A stretch of DNA of 22,188 nt, taken from NCBI GenBank assembly GCA_004376105.1, contig SOKA01000076.1, positions 1 through 22,188 on the forward strand. Reading direction: 5' to 3'. The position numbers and the translations under genes are program-made. The stretch's first letter is position 1; the number at the start of each line of letters is the position of its first letter. Under the pieces are notes generated by a model, which was given only the letters and a program-made list of their open reading frames with translations, was not told where the DNA came from and ran no database searches. The stretch is from Dehalococcoidia bacterium. Its GTDB lineage: Bacteria > Chloroflexota > Dehalococcoidia > Dehalococcoidales > E44-bin46. Shown here in pieces: positions 7,165 through 16,252 of this stretch.

Positions 7165-7236
7165 ACCCCCTTATCATTTGCTCCAAATTTCACTCTGCTC
7201 CTTGGCAATATGGCGCATGAAAGCTTTCAATGCAGT

Positions 7237-8253
7237 TTAACAAATTCGGGGTAGTAAGTCTCCGACTAACATGTCAATTATTCGGGAAGTTCCCAGACAG
7301 GTTTTCATTACCACCCGGCCGGGATGTTCTGCCCCCACCTCACCGATGATGGCCGCACCTTTTCCATAATGATTTCCTCGCATTGCTTTGAGAACCTTGT
7401 CGGCACCTTCGGCTGGGACTATAGCCACCAGCTTGCCTTCGTTGGCTACATAGAGGGGGTCAAAGCCCAACATCTCACAAGCAGCGAGAACCTCTTCCCT
7501 CACCGGGAGCTTTTCCTCTTCAATTCTTATACTTACCTTTGATTGCTTTGCCAGTTCATTTAAGGAAGTAGCCAACCCTCCTCTGGTAGGGTCTCGTAAG
7601 CAATGGATATTTGGGCTGGCTTTTAACATTTCAGCCACTAAGCTATCAAGTGGGGCACAATCACTTTTAAGTTGTGTGGAAAAGCTCAATCCTTCCCGTT
7701 GGCTAAGCACAGCAATACCATGGTCGCCTATAGCCCCGCTTAGAATTACCTTATCTCCTGGTCTTGCGTTGCCACCAGAGATATCGACCCCTTCCGGTAT
7801 TATGCCTACACCGGCAGTGTTGATAAAGAGCTTATCGGCGCTACCTTGATGTACTACCTTGGTGTCTCCAGTGACGATTTTCACTCCTGCTTCTTGAGCT
7901 GCCTTCTGGGCAGAATCTACGATTTCGTTCAGTTCACCTTGGGGAAGCCCCTCCTCAATAATGAAGGAAAGAGATAAATAAAGCGGTTTAGCCCCGGACA
8001 TAGCTAAGTCATTCACTGTGCCGCAGACAGCAAGCTTGCCAATATCTCCACCGGGGAAGAAGATAGGGCTCACTACATAGCTATCGGTGGTGAAAGCTAA
8101 TCTTCCACTGAGGTCAAAGACGGCTGAGTCATCCAATTTAGCTAAAAAGGGATTAGCGAAAGCTTTAAGAAAGCTTTTCTCCACCAACTCGTGGGCTTGC
8201 TTTCCTCCACTGCCATGGGCTAGCAGGATTTTATCCTTCAAAACCCCCTCCAT
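7237..8253 (-). CDS. hypE: Hydrogenase maturation factor HypE (cyanide ligand synthesis)
   Basis: The 338-aa protein dehydrates a carbamoyl group, moved by HypF onto its C-terminal cysteine, to a thiocyanate that supplies the CN ligands of the Fe centre. The C terminus ends in PRIC, giving the needed Cys338, and the N-terminal ILLAHGSGGK (9-18) is the family ATP-binding signature. Its ATG lies 23 bases inside the hypD 3' end without a clear SD, so it may rely on translational coupling. Confidence 0.95.
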   Translation of the reverse strand: MEGVLKDKILLAHGSGGKQAHELVEKSFLKAFANPFLAKLDDSAVFDLSGRLAFTTDSYVVSPIFFPGGDIGKLAVCGTVNDLAMSGAKPLYLSLSFIIEEGLPQGELNEIVDSAQKAAQEAGVKIVTGDTKVVHQGSADKLFINTAGVGIIPEGVDISGGNARPGDKVILSGAIGDHGIAVLSQREGLSFSTQLKSDCAPLDSLVAEMLKASPNIHCLRDPTRGGLATSLNELAKQSKVSIRIEEEKLPVREEVLAACEMLGFDPLYVANEGKLVAIVPAEGADKVLKAMRGNHYGKGAAIIGEVGAEHPGRVVMKTCLGTSRIIDMLVGDLLPRIC

Positions 8254-9322
8254 AGAGGTAATGGGCAGAGCAACTGCCCTCTGAAGAGACCATGCATGGT
8301 CCTACAGGATGTCCTGGGGTGCAAAGTTTACCAAAGAGTCGACAATCAATAGGCGTTTTAACCCCCCTCAGGATGTCGCCACAGACGCAGCCCTTGGGTT
8401 CATAGGTAGGTCCGGGGTCGATATCAAAAGCGAGTTCGGCATCAAAGTGCTGATACTCTTCCCTCAACTTTAAGCCGCTATTGAGAACCTCCCCTATCCC
8501 TCGCCACTGAGCAGGACAAGGCTCAAACACCTGTTCCATGAGTTTTAGAGCCTGTTGGTTGCCTTCAGGACGCACTCCTCGTCGGTAAGCAATTTCAACC
8601 TTAGACTCACCGTTTTCAATCTGAGCTACCAGCATATCAACACCTTGCAGGATATCTAAGGGTTCGAAACCGGAGACTACACAAGGGATGCCGTAATCTC
8701 GGGCAATGAATTCCCAAGGATGGGAGCCGATAATAGCACTTACATGTCCGGGGCATATAAGTCCATCAAGCTTGACCTCACCTGAATCAAGAATGGCTCG
8801 GAGCACCGGTGGGCAAAGCTTATGCAAGGAAAGAACATAATAATTACTTATCTTCTTCTCTGCCTGGAGGATAGAAGCGGCGATGGTTGGGGCGGTGGTC
8901 TCAAATCCAATTCCAAGGAAGACTACGGACTTAGTAGGATTCCTCTCAGCTATTTTAAGGGCGTCCATAGTGGAATATACTATACGCACATCAGCGCCGT
9001 CAGCCTTGACTTTTTGTAAGCTGGAGTGGCTCCCGGGCACTTTAAGCATATCGCCGAAGGTAGTGATGATTACATCTGGGATTTGAGCTAAGGTAATTGC
9101 TTTGTCCAAGTCGGCATTTGCCGTAACACAAATAGGGCAACCTGGGCCGGAGACCATTTCAATAGTTGATGGTAAAACTTGGCGGATGCCATATCTAAAA
9201 ATAGTTACCGTATGACCACCGCAGAACTCCATGAACTTCACCGAGGTCTTGGACTGGCGATGGATTTGGGAGATTAACCCCTCGGCCAGTTCAGAGCGCC
9301 GAAATTCAGTAATAAATTTCAA
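8231..9322 (-). CDS. hypD: Hydrogenase maturation factor HypD
   Basis: The 363-aa Fe-S protein is the scaffold on which Fe(CN)2CO is built with HypC and HypE. Signatures are MEFCGGHT (Cys34), GPGCPICV (Cys62, Cys65), GFETTAPT, and a C-terminal cysteine set (CVCGDILRG...C...C) for the 4Fe-4S cluster. The start is a TTG that overlaps the hypC stop (TTGA) with AGGAGG four bases upstream. The next ATG would remove the CGGH motif region, so the TTG is preferred. Confidence 0.95.
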   Translation of the reverse strand: MKFITEFRRSELAEGLISQIHRQSKTSVKFMEFCGGHTVTIFRYGIRQVLPSTIEMVSGPGCPICVTANADLDKAITLAQIPDVIITTFGDMLKVPGSHSSLQKVKADGADVRIVYSTMDALKIAERNPTKSVVFLGIGFETTAPTIAASILQAEKKISNYYVLSLHKLCPPVLRAILDSGEVKLDGLICPGHVSAIIGSHPWEFIARDYGIPCVVSGFEPLDILQGVDMLVAQIENGESKVEIAYRRGVRPEGNQQALKLMEQVFEPCPAQWRGIGEVLNSGLKLREEYQHFDAELAFDIDPGPTYEPKGCVCGDILRGVKTPIDCRLFGKLCTPGHPVGPCMVSSEGSCSAHYLYGGGFEG

Positions 9323-9549
9323 CCTTCCTCCTCAGCCATCCCTGCTATTTCCTCTAAGAGCCTTAAAGTTTCCTCAGCCTCTTCTTGATCCAAGACATTT
9401 ATGGCATAGCCGGTGTGAACCAGCGCATAGTCTCCCACTTTAGCTTCCGGGGTGAGCCACAGGCTAATCCTGCGAGTTATACCTCCTATCTCAACCTCAG
9501 CCTCTTTACCCTCTATGGACTTAATGAGTGCCGGTATGGCAAGACACAT
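9319..9549 (-). CDS. hypC: Hydrogenase maturation chaperone HypC
   Basis: The mature chaperone must begin MCLAIP with Cys2 exposed after Met removal, because that cysteine binds the Fe(CN)2CO unit. I therefore start at the ATG 9547-9549 (76 aa, normal for HypC) and not at the in-frame start 10 codons upstream. The chosen ATG has AGGAGG eight bases before it. The 5' end overlaps hypF by 29 bases and the 3' end overlaps the hypD TTG. The acidic tail (GMAEEEG) is unremarkable. Confidence 0.95.
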   Translation of the reverse strand: MCLAIPALIKSIEGKEAEVEIGGITRRISLWLTPEAKVGDYALVHTGYAINVLDQEEAEETLRLLEEIAGMAEEEG

Positions 9550-11866
9550 GTTCCGTGCCTCCTGGTGAAATACTAGCAAAATGGGCGATTACCGCTTGTC
9601 CTAAGGAAATCCCACCGTCATTACAGGGCACTAGATGATGAGTAAGCACTATGAAGCCTTCTCCTTGTAAAGCAGCGGTGGCTAGCTTCAGCAGTAGCCG
9701 ATTTTGAAAGACACCGCCGCTTAGCGCCACTTTATTTACGCCACTTTCTTTGGCGATGGTTTTACACATTTCAGCGATTATTTGAGCCATTGTGCGATGA
9801 AACTTGAGCGAGATTATAGGGATAGGAACCTGATTTTTAACATCTTGAACTATCTTGGAGAATAGTTCTTCCAACTTTACGACTCTCATTCCATGATGCT
9901 CAACAATGGAGAAAGGATAGGATTTCCATTCGGACTTATCTGTTTCGTCTGAAGCCAGCATCTCAAGCTCGATGGCTGCCTGAGCTTCATAATCAATTTC
10001 CCCTCTCACTCCTAGTAAGGCTGAGACGGCATCAAAGAGTCGCCCACCACTTGAAGTTAAAGGACAGTTTATCCTTCGCTTTAGCTGCTGTTTTATTAAC
10101 TCAAGTTCAGCTGGCTTGAGCTTGCTGAGGGGGAGACCTTCTAAGGAGAAGTCTTCTCCCAGCAATGTATAGAGATAGCTCAAAGCCATACGATAGGGCT
10201 TCTTTATGGCTGCTTCACCTCCGAGTAGGGGTACATATTCTAGGTGTCCCAACCTTTGGAAGCTGTGCCAATCAGCGAGCAGAAATTCCCCTCCCCAGAT
10301 TGTACCATCGGTGCCATATCCTGTGCCGTCGAAGGCCACACCGATAACAGGACCTTCGAACTTATTCTCCGCCAGGCAACTTATAATATGGGCGTGATGG
10401 TGTTGGACCGGGATAAGACTTAATCCCTCCTCTGAGCCAGCTTGAAGGGCGTATTTTGTGGAAAGATATTCTGGGTGCATATCATAGGCCACAATTTCGG
10501 GCTTGATGCGAAATAGCTTTTTATAGAGCTCAATAGTATTTTCAAAGTGTTCTAGAGTCTCCTCGTTCTCCATATCACCGATGTGCTGACTCAAGAAGGC
10601 ATGCTCGTCTTTAGTAAGACAAAAGGTATTCTTTAGCTCCGCCCCGCTGGCGAGGATTTGCTTCGACTTAAAAGGAAGGAAAATAGGGTATGGGGCATAG
10701 CCTCGCGCCCGCCTTATAGCCTGAGGCATTCCCTCCACCATGTAGACGCTATCATCATATCGAGCAAAAATATCCCGGTTGTGAAGCAGGAAATAATCAG
10801 CAATTCCTCTGAGCCTTGTTAAAGCTTCGTCATTATCTTTGGCAATAGGTTCCTCACTAAGGTTGCCGCTGGTCATGACCAGAGGAAAACCTGTCTCCCT
10901 TAATAGAATGTGATGCAAAGGGGTATAAGGGAGCATGATGCCGAGGTACCTTAGATTTGGGGCTACTGCTGGGGAGATATTAGATGAGCTATGCTTCCAC
11001 CTCAGGAGCACAATTGGGCATTGTGGAGATTGAAGGAGTTTTCTCTCTTCAGGAGATACCAAGCAGTGTTTTTCAATATCTTCCAAAGTGCCGGCCATAA
11101 CCGCCAAAGGTTTGAAGAAGCGCCTTTTTCTGGTTCTTAAAAGATTTATCGCTTTCTCATTGGTGGCGTCACAAGCAAGGTGAAATCCGCCTAGACCTCT
11201 AAGAGCCAAGATTTTCCCTGCTTTTAGGAGAGCGCTTGCCGCCTTAATGGCATCATTGCATTCAATAGGGTTACCATTACTATCAACTATCTCCAAACTG
11301 GGACCACATTCGGGACAGGCATTGGGCTGGGCATGAAAGCGTCGATCTAAGGGGTTATCGTATTCTTGCTGACACTCAGGGCACATTTCAAACTTACGCA
11401 TGGTAGTCTTGGGGCGGTCGTAAGGGATGTCCTCGATGATAGTAAATCGAGGACCGCAATTAGTGCAGTTAGTAAAGGGGTAGCGGAAGCGGCGGTCGGT
11501 AGGAGAGAAAATCTCCCTCTTGCAGTCCTCACAGGTAGCGATATCCGGTGACACTAACTGGTATTTCCCCTCTTGGCTCAGGCTTTGGCAAATTTCGAAC
11601 CCGGTATAACCCTTCAGGGGATAGAAAGCGGTTTCAACCTTCTCAATGCGTGCCATGGGAGGGGTTTTAGCTTCAAGGTCGCTCAGGAAATTGTCTAAGG
11701 TCTCCTTATCTCCTTCTACCTCAATCTCTACATTTCCCGAGGTGTTGCGCACCCAGCCCTTCAAATTGTGCTCCTGAGCCAGCCGATAAACAAAGGGTCT
11801 GAAGCCAACCCCCTGCACCACCCCCCGCACGCCTATTTTAACCAGCTTCTTTACTCCTACCAGCAC
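9521..11866 (-). CDS. hypF: Carbamoyltransferase HypF
   Basis: The 781-aa protein uses carbamoyl phosphate and ATP to carbamoylate HypE. Domains in order are acylphosphatase (about 7-92, GVVQGVGFRPFVYR), zinc-finger region with Cys pairs 112/115, 134/137, 162/165 and 184/187, YrdC-like (about 206-390), and Kae1-like with HHHAH at 489-493 followed by the FDGTGYGTDG motif. All parts are intact and length is typical (about 750-780). It starts with GTG after a GAGGTG SD. The last 10 codons overlap hypC. Confidence 0.96.
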   Translation of the reverse strand: MLVGVKKLVKIGVRGVVQGVGFRPFVYRLAQEHNLKGWVRNTSGNVEIEVEGDKETLDNFLSDLEAKTPPMARIEKVETAFYPLKGYTGFEICQSLSQEGKYQLVSPDIATCEDCKREIFSPTDRRFRYPFTNCTNCGPRFTIIEDIPYDRPKTTMRKFEMCPECQQEYDNPLDRRFHAQPNACPECGPSLEIVDSNGNPIECNDAIKAASALLKAGKILALRGLGGFHLACDATNEKAINLLRTRKRRFFKPLAVMAGTLEDIEKHCLVSPEERKLLQSPQCPIVLLRWKHSSSNISPAVAPNLRYLGIMLPYTPLHHILLRETGFPLVMTSGNLSEEPIAKDNDEALTRLRGIADYFLLHNRDIFARYDDSVYMVEGMPQAIRRARGYAPYPIFLPFKSKQILASGAELKNTFCLTKDEHAFLSQHIGDMENEETLEHFENTIELYKKLFRIKPEIVAYDMHPEYLSTKYALQAGSEEGLSLIPVQHHHAHIISCLAENKFEGPVIGVAFDGTGYGTDGTIWGGEFLLADWHSFQRLGHLEYVPLLGGEAAIKKPYRMALSYLYTLLGEDFSLEGLPLSKLKPAELELIKQQLKRRINCPLTSSGGRLFDAVSALLGVRGEIDYEAQAAIELEMLASDETDKSEWKSYPFSIVEHHGMRVVKLEELFSKIVQDVKNQVPIPIISLKFHRTMAQIIAEMCKTIAKESGVNKVALSGGVFQNRLLLKLATAALQGEGFIVLTHHLVPCNDGGISLGQAVIAHFASISPGGTEHVSCHTGTH

Positions 11867-11893
11867 TGTTCACCTCTACCCCGGCTCTATCTG

Positions 11894-12535
11894 TTATGTG
11901 GACACCTTCCAGCCCGTTAGCTGGTAATCCCTCGGGGGGCGAAATTCCTTAAGAAGGTCTAGCTTGCCTTTTTTCTTGAGTTGCTCATATATCAGAATCC
12001 AGCCACAGTCCCTTTCCGGGTTGAGTTCACACTTGCCATCTTTGCTGCCGCCACAAGCACCATTAAGTAATCCCTTGGTACATCTAGCAATTGGGCAAAT
12101 GCCACCGGTCAGAGCTAGAAGGCAATCTCCGCAGCCGGCACACCTTTCTTCCAAAATAGCCCCTTCCCTTTCCTCCGCCCCCATGAAATGAGTATTTTGC
12201 GCTGGAAAGACAGGAATCTCAGGGAAAAGTTCAGCTAAGGTTTGCACCCCTATCCCGCAGGCTAAAGAGAGCACTGCCTCCACACCTTCTAGTTGGGGCT
12301 TAAGCATGGAAGCTACTAAGTAATAATCACACTGCTTAGCTATTGTAGTTGTTTTAAATGAGAAGTTTTTGTTTCTCAGCTTTCCACCAAGTTCTAGCAA
12401 TTGACTCAAGGTCTTAGCCTCTCTTAAGCCTCTCGGCGGCTGGGTGCAGCCATCACAACCAGCGATCAAGATATTGCTGTAGGTGGAGATAAAATCTAAG
12501 AGCTCATCCAGGGGCTTTTGAGTTGTTACTATCAT
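11894..12535 (-). CDS. MetV-like protein (methylene-THF reductase C-terminal family)
   Basis: This 213-aa Cys-rich protein resembles MetV, the small partner of MetF in the methylene-tetrahydrofolate reductase of acetogens. Cysteine groups: AGCDGC (27, 30), Cys69, LACG (93), CAGCGDC (132, 135, 138), CPIARC (147, 152), ACGG (161), CELNPERDCGW (169, 177). These could hold Fe-S or zinc centres. The gene overlaps the upstream Fd-MvhD gene by four bases (ATGA). In Moorella-type clusters metV, metF, hdrCBA and mvhD occur together; here metF and hdr are missing from the window. The family call is fair, the role in this locus inferred. Confidence 0.8.
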   Translation of the reverse strand: MIVTTQKPLDELLDFISTYSNILIAGCDGCTQPPRGLREAKTLSQLLELGGKLRNKNFSFKTTTIAKQCDYYLVASMLKPQLEGVEAVLSLACGIGVQTLAELFPEIPVFPAQNTHFMGAEEREGAILEERCAGCGDCLLALTGGICPIARCTKGLLNGACGGSKDGKCELNPERDCGWILIYEQLKKKGKLDLLKEFRPPRDYQLTGWKVST

Positions 12536-13698
12536 TTGCTCACCTTTGAATAGATAGCTTCTCTTCTTTGGCTAAACTGCTCTAATTCCCTATCGAACTC
12601 CTCGGGGTATCTTGGAGCTACAGTGCAGAAGTGAAGCCTATCCTGAAGGCCTATTTGTCCCAGCCTTTCCTTCAGTTTTGCTACTGAGTGCTGCGCCTTC
12701 CCGCTTGCCTTTTCCTGTTTGCAATCTTCCTCAGAGCAAGCCGCTATGAAAACGCTATCTATACCCTTCTGAAAAGCGTCCAAGATATGGAAGTTATCAA
12801 CCCTGGCTGCACAAGGCAAGTCTATGGAGCGAATATTTGGCGCTAATTCCTCATCCAATGGGGGGAAAACAGCCCATTGACAGCGAAATACCAAAATCTT
12901 TGGCTGTTCCATTTCCGATGATAACTTGGAGATTAACGTTGAGATGCTCTCTCCCTCCCAATTCTCCAGCTCCAGGGCTATAGCCGGACACATAGCGACG
13001 CACAGGCCACAGCCTCGACAGGCAGTTAAATCAAAGTTAATCCCCCCCGGACTTTCCAGCTTAGCGGCGTCATAAGGACAGTAAAAGACACAATTGCCGC
13101 AGGCAATGCACAGGTCTTTATCCGCTTTTACCTTCAGACTATTCCGTTTTAGGGCTATAGCTTCTTTGCCATAGCCAAGTTGCTCCAATAAAAGATTGAG
13201 GGCCAGGATTTTGCGCCCGGTGACTGGACTTCCTCTATCGTATCGGCAGTAATCCTCATCACAGGCGAGGACATAAATTTCCTTTATCCCCATAAGTATG
13301 GCGTTAAGATATATTTCCTCTGGAATGCGACCAACACAGGGAACAGATAGAGGGATGAACTTTGCCACCCCAAATAGCTCCTCTATCCCGGCAAAATTGG
13401 GGGCGCTTCCTCTACACATAATAACCAATGTATCACAGTCATATTCCTGTTTTGCCCTCGCTAGATACTTAATTAAAGAATTAAGGTCGTAATAGATGAT
13501 GTCGATGGCTTTAGCCGGACAAGTAGAGTAGCAGATTCCGCACACCTGGCACTTTTCTATCTCCAGAAAGGTCTTACCAGTTTCGGTATCTCTTTTTATC
13601 GCCTCAAAGGGACAAAGGGAGGAACAAATAGAGCAGTTGCTACAATAATCCTCATTTAGTTTAAGTGACACTCCCGCCTCAGCAACTTGCTCGCTCAA
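12532..13698 (-). CDS. Tandem 2x(ferredoxin-MvhD) electron-transfer protein
   Basis: The 388-aa protein has a repeated layout. Unit 1 has two 4Fe-4S motifs (Cys 19/22/25/29 and 50/53/56/60) and an MvhD-like domain (about 89-175). Unit 2 has two further 4Fe-4S motifs (Cys 197/200/203/207 and 227/230/233/237) and a second, more divergent MvhD-like domain (about 266-350). MvhD-type domains normally link a hydrogenase to HdrA. Four cubane clusters plus two such domains suggest an electron wire between the hydrogenase and a partner enzyme (inference). The start is a TTG overlapping the mvhD stop (TTGA) with GAGGT four bases upstream. It is coupled to metV-like downstream. Confidence 0.85.
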   Translation of the reverse strand: MSEQVAEAGVSLKLNEDYCSNCSICSSLCPFEAIKRDTETGKTFLEIEKCQVCGICYSTCPAKAIDIIYYDLNSLIKYLARAKQEYDCDTLVIMCRGSAPNFAGIEELFGVAKFIPLSVPCVGRIPEEIYLNAILMGIKEIYVLACDEDYCRYDRGSPVTGRKILALNLLLEQLGYGKEAIALKRNSLKVKADKDLCIACGNCVFYCPYDAAKLESPGGINFDLTACRGCGLCVAMCPAIALELENWEGESISTLISKLSSEMEQPKILVFRCQWAVFPPLDEELAPNIRSIDLPCAARVDNFHILDAFQKGIDSVFIAACSEEDCKQEKASGKAQHSVAKLKERLGQIGLQDRLHFCTVAPRYPEEFDRELEQFSQRREAIYSKVSK

Positions 13699-14186
13699 TT
13701 TAACCTCGTTTTTTTACTTAGTGTAAGAGGACCAAACTCTGTGACTTCATCAATAAACTCATTTACTACGGACTGGAATTTTAGTGCCTCAGACGCAGAA
13801 ATCCATTCTAGCCTTAATCTCTCAGGTTCTACCCCGAGTTGTGGCAGCATGTTTTTGAGCAGCATTATCCTTCGAATTGCCTTATAATTACCGCTCATAT
13901 AGTGACAATCTCCCGGATGGCATCCTGCTACCATCACTCCATCGGCTCCTTTAGCGAAGGCCTGTAAAATAAAGCTTGGTTCTATCCTTCCTGAACACAT
14001 GGTTCGAATTATCCTGAAATAGGGCTTAATCTTTAATCTTGAAGTGCCGGCAAGGTCTGCCCCAGCATATGAACACCAGTTGCAGCAGAAAACTATGATT
14101 TTAGGCTCAAAATCCTTTATAGCTTCTCCTTGTCTATTATTTGCTTTGTAATGAATGGCATCCTTTCCTCTACCTCTTGGGTACAC
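13695..14186 (-). CDS. mvhD: Hydrogenase/heterodisulfide reductase delta subunit MvhD
   Basis: The core FCCNWCSYAGADLAGTS (33-49), TMCSGR (62-67) and GCHPGDCHY (88-96) are textbook MvhD, the [2Fe-2S] protein that passes electrons from the Mvh hydrogenase to HdrA-type flavoproteins. The open frame begins with a GTG at 14186, overlapping the protease gene by 70 bases. The family domain, however, starts right after the protease stop, and AAGGAG lies five bases before an in-frame ATA (14118-14120), which would give 141 aa, the usual family length. The true start is uncertain. The next gene overlaps its stop. Confidence 0.9.
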   Translation of the reverse strand: MYPRGRGKDAIHYKANNRQGEAIKDFEPKIIVFCCNWCSYAGADLAGTSRLKIKPYFRIIRTMCSGRIEPSFILQAFAKGADGVMVAGCHPGDCHYMSGNYKAIRRIMLLKNMLPQLGVEPERLRLEWISASEALKFQSVVNEFIDEVTEFGPLTLSKKTRLN

Positions 14187-14566
14187 TTCTCGCCAAAGGT
14201 TGTATTATCCCTTATCTCCACAGCATACAGGCTAATATACTTGGGCATCCTGTATCCCAGCCTTTGCCCAAGCTCGAGTGCGGTGGCAATATCTATGCCA
14301 TGAGATGAGGAGAAATCCATAGCCGGCTTCAAATCTTCCAGCCCAAGCTTATAGACCTGCCCCGGTTTCCCCTGCTCAGTTTTTATAGAATCGATGATAA
14401 TGAGCTTATCATAGCCCGCTATAAGGTCAAGGAGGGCGATTCCGGCTTCGCTCGTCTCTACCACTTCTAATTCAGGGTTTTCCTCCTTGAGCTTCTGGGC
14501 AATTTTGATTCCAACTCCATCGTCGGTGAGAATTGGATTCCCGACCCCTAAGATAAGCGTGTTCAT
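14117..14566 (-). CDS. [NiFe]-hydrogenase maturation protease (HyaD/HycI family)
   Basis: The 149-aa endopeptidase cuts the C-terminal tail off the hydrogenase large subunit once nickel is in place. It starts LILGVGNPILTDDGVG, the family signature, and the likely Ni-sensing ligands are Asp16, Asp59 (IIIDS) and His89 (SSSHG). Its substrate is probably the large subunit at 17080-18543, which carries the matching DPCxxCxxH motif and tail. It lies two bases below sufB. Confidence 0.93.
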   Translation of the reverse strand: MNTLILGVGNPILTDDGVGIKIAQKLKEENPELEVVETSEAGIALLDLIAGYDKLIIIDSIKTEQGKPGQVYKLGLEDLKPAMDFSSSHGIDIATALELGQRLGYRMPKYISLYAVEIRDNTTFGEKCTQEVEERMPFITKQIIDKEKL

Positions 14567-14568
14567 CT

Positions 14569-15519
14569 TTATCTTAGGATCCCTTTTACGATAATCTTGA
14601 CCGCTTCCTCTTCATCCAATCCTCTAGCCATCAATGTCTGCATCTGCTTTTTATCAATACTACCTATAGCAGCTTCGTGGGTAACCTTTGCCTGTTTATC
14701 GTTCACATATACAACCGGTATTGCCCTTGCTATTACTCCTTCCCCATTCACAATCTCAACACAATCGACATGTCCCCGAGCCAAAGGGGCATTGCCATAT
14801 GTTTCACCCCTAACTATCGCTTTGGCATTATCATTTAATACCAGGCGACTTTTGGCTAGACCCCTGGCTTCTTTGCCATCCAGATGGATTTTCTCTGTAA
14901 TCTTTATGTCGTCTTCTTTTTTGCCATAGACTTTAACTATAAGCTCGCTAATGCTTTTTTCCTCGCCAAAAATCTCAAAATCGTAATCCAACGTGCCCAC
15001 GCAGCCGTCGATTAAGCTAAAGGTGCTCTCCCAGACACCTTTCTTGCCCACCCTGATTTTTGCCTTTGGAATCACCTTAACCCCACCGAATTCCCCATGA
15101 TAGTGAGTTTCATGGTAATAAAACTTAGCATTATTTCCTATTTTTATATCGGCATCCATCTTATGTATTACATTAACAGCATTGGGGAAAATACAGTGGG
15201 CAATCACATTTACCTCGCTGTCGGCTTGTGCCTCTACTCTCAATATGATTTCCTGCAGCCCCTCCTTTGGCAAAACGCCAAAGCATAAATGAACGGGATA
15301 TGTGATTTTCTTTCCTTCCTCTACTGTCAGCTCAACCCTAACCCCTTTGTCCTTTTGTTCCCATTTCACTCTTATTCCTTCAGCCTGATTAGCACTTAAA
15401 ACCCGGCTTTCATGAATTACAAGGCTTGCTACCTCTCTGCTTTTGAGGGCTTCCTTATTCCCGCCGGCTTTTCCGTAGGCTTCAACAATCTCTTCGTATT
15501 CTTCTTTGGTAGTAATCAT
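14569..15519 (-). CDS. SufB/SufD-like scaffold of a minimal SUF system
   Basis: The 316-aa protein is a SufBD family beta-helix scaffold that pairs with SufC to assemble Fe-S clusters. It is shorter than E. coli SufB (about 495) or SufD (about 420), like the two-component SmsCB type of anaerobes and archaea. Candidate functional residues are Cys253 (ARGHVDC) and His281/Glu282 (VTHEAAIG), followed by the usual RGLDEEEA motif. It lies 14 bases below sufC. The hydrogenase, MvhD, ferredoxin-type and Hcp proteins around it all need Fe-S clusters. Confidence 0.88.
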   Translation of the reverse strand: MITTKEEYEEIVEAYGKAGGNKEALKSREVASLVIHESRVLSANQAEGIRVKWEQKDKGVRVELTVEEGKKITYPVHLCFGVLPKEGLQEIILRVEAQADSEVNVIAHCIFPNAVNVIHKMDADIKIGNNAKFYYHETHYHGEFGGVKVIPKAKIRVGKKGVWESTFSLIDGCVGTLDYDFEIFGEEKSISELIVKVYGKKEDDIKITEKIHLDGKEARGLAKSRLVLNDNAKAIVRGETYGNAPLARGHVDCVEIVNGEGVIARAIPVVYVNDKQAKVTHEAAIGSIDKKQMQTLMARGLDEEEAVKIIVKGILR

Positions 15520-15533
15520 CTTTTAAACCGTCT

Positions 15534-16241
15534 TTAGTCTGGTACATTAATGTGGTCACATACTCGGCAATTCTCCCTAAACCATTGACACATTTCCTTT
15601 GGAGCTCCCGTCTTAAATATCTTTCCAGCACACATCACAGATACTTTATCTGCTATTTCTACAGCGACTTCACTATGAGTGATTAAAAGGACAGAGGAGC
15701 CAAGACTTTTCATTTTAGCTATGCCATTTACGATATGGGGCAGTGAGACCACATCTATTCCAGAGTCGACCTCGTCTAAAATGGCAAGTTTTGGTTTCAT
15801 AGTTAAAACAGAGGCAAGCTCCACCCTCCTTCTCTCTCCCCCGCTTAAACTCACATCAACTGCCCGGTTCAAAAATTGTGACGGTGGAAGCCCGACTGCC
15901 CAAAGACAATTTTCGATCTCTTCTATTTTCAATCCATTTCCTAAGCCCAGGTATTCTCTTATGCTCAGTCCCTCAAATCTGGCTGGTTCTTGCCAAGCAA
16001 GGGTTATTCCCATTTTTGCCCTTTGAGAAATTGGGTACCTGGTAACATCCTCGCCTTCAAATATTATTTTTCCATCATCGGGCAAGTAATTCACTCCCAT
16101 TATCAGATAAGCCAGGGTTGTTTTCCCTGTTCCATTTACTCCCAATACAGCATGGATTTCCCCTTTTTCTACATGTAGGCTCAAATCGTTGATTATGAGT
16201 TTGCCATCCAATATCAATTTCAGGTTCTTTATTTGTAACAT
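15534..16241 (-). CDS. sufC: SufC-like Fe-S assembly ATPase
   Basis: The 235-aa ABC-type soluble ATPase powers the SUF scaffold. Walker A GVNGTGKTT (34-42), signature LSGGE (132-136), Walker B LAILDEVDSG (152-161, with the SufC-type Asp-Ser-Gly) and switch His189 are all present. No transmembrane partner is nearby and sufB follows, so a transporter role is unlikely. It sits between a small Cys-rich protein gene and sufB. Confidence 0.92.
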   Translation of the reverse strand: MLQIKNLKLILDGKLIINDLSLHVEKGEIHAVLGVNGTGKTTLAYLIMGVNYLPDDGKIIFEGEDVTRYPISQRAKMGITLAWQEPARFEGLSIREYLGLGNGLKIEEIENCLWAVGLPPSQFLNRAVDVSLSGGERRRVELASVLTMKPKLAILDEVDSGIDVVSLPHIVNGIAKMKSLGSSVLLITHSEVAVEIADKVSVMCAGKIFKTGAPKEMCQWFRENCRVCDHINVPD

Positions 16242-16252
16242 ATTTGCACCGC

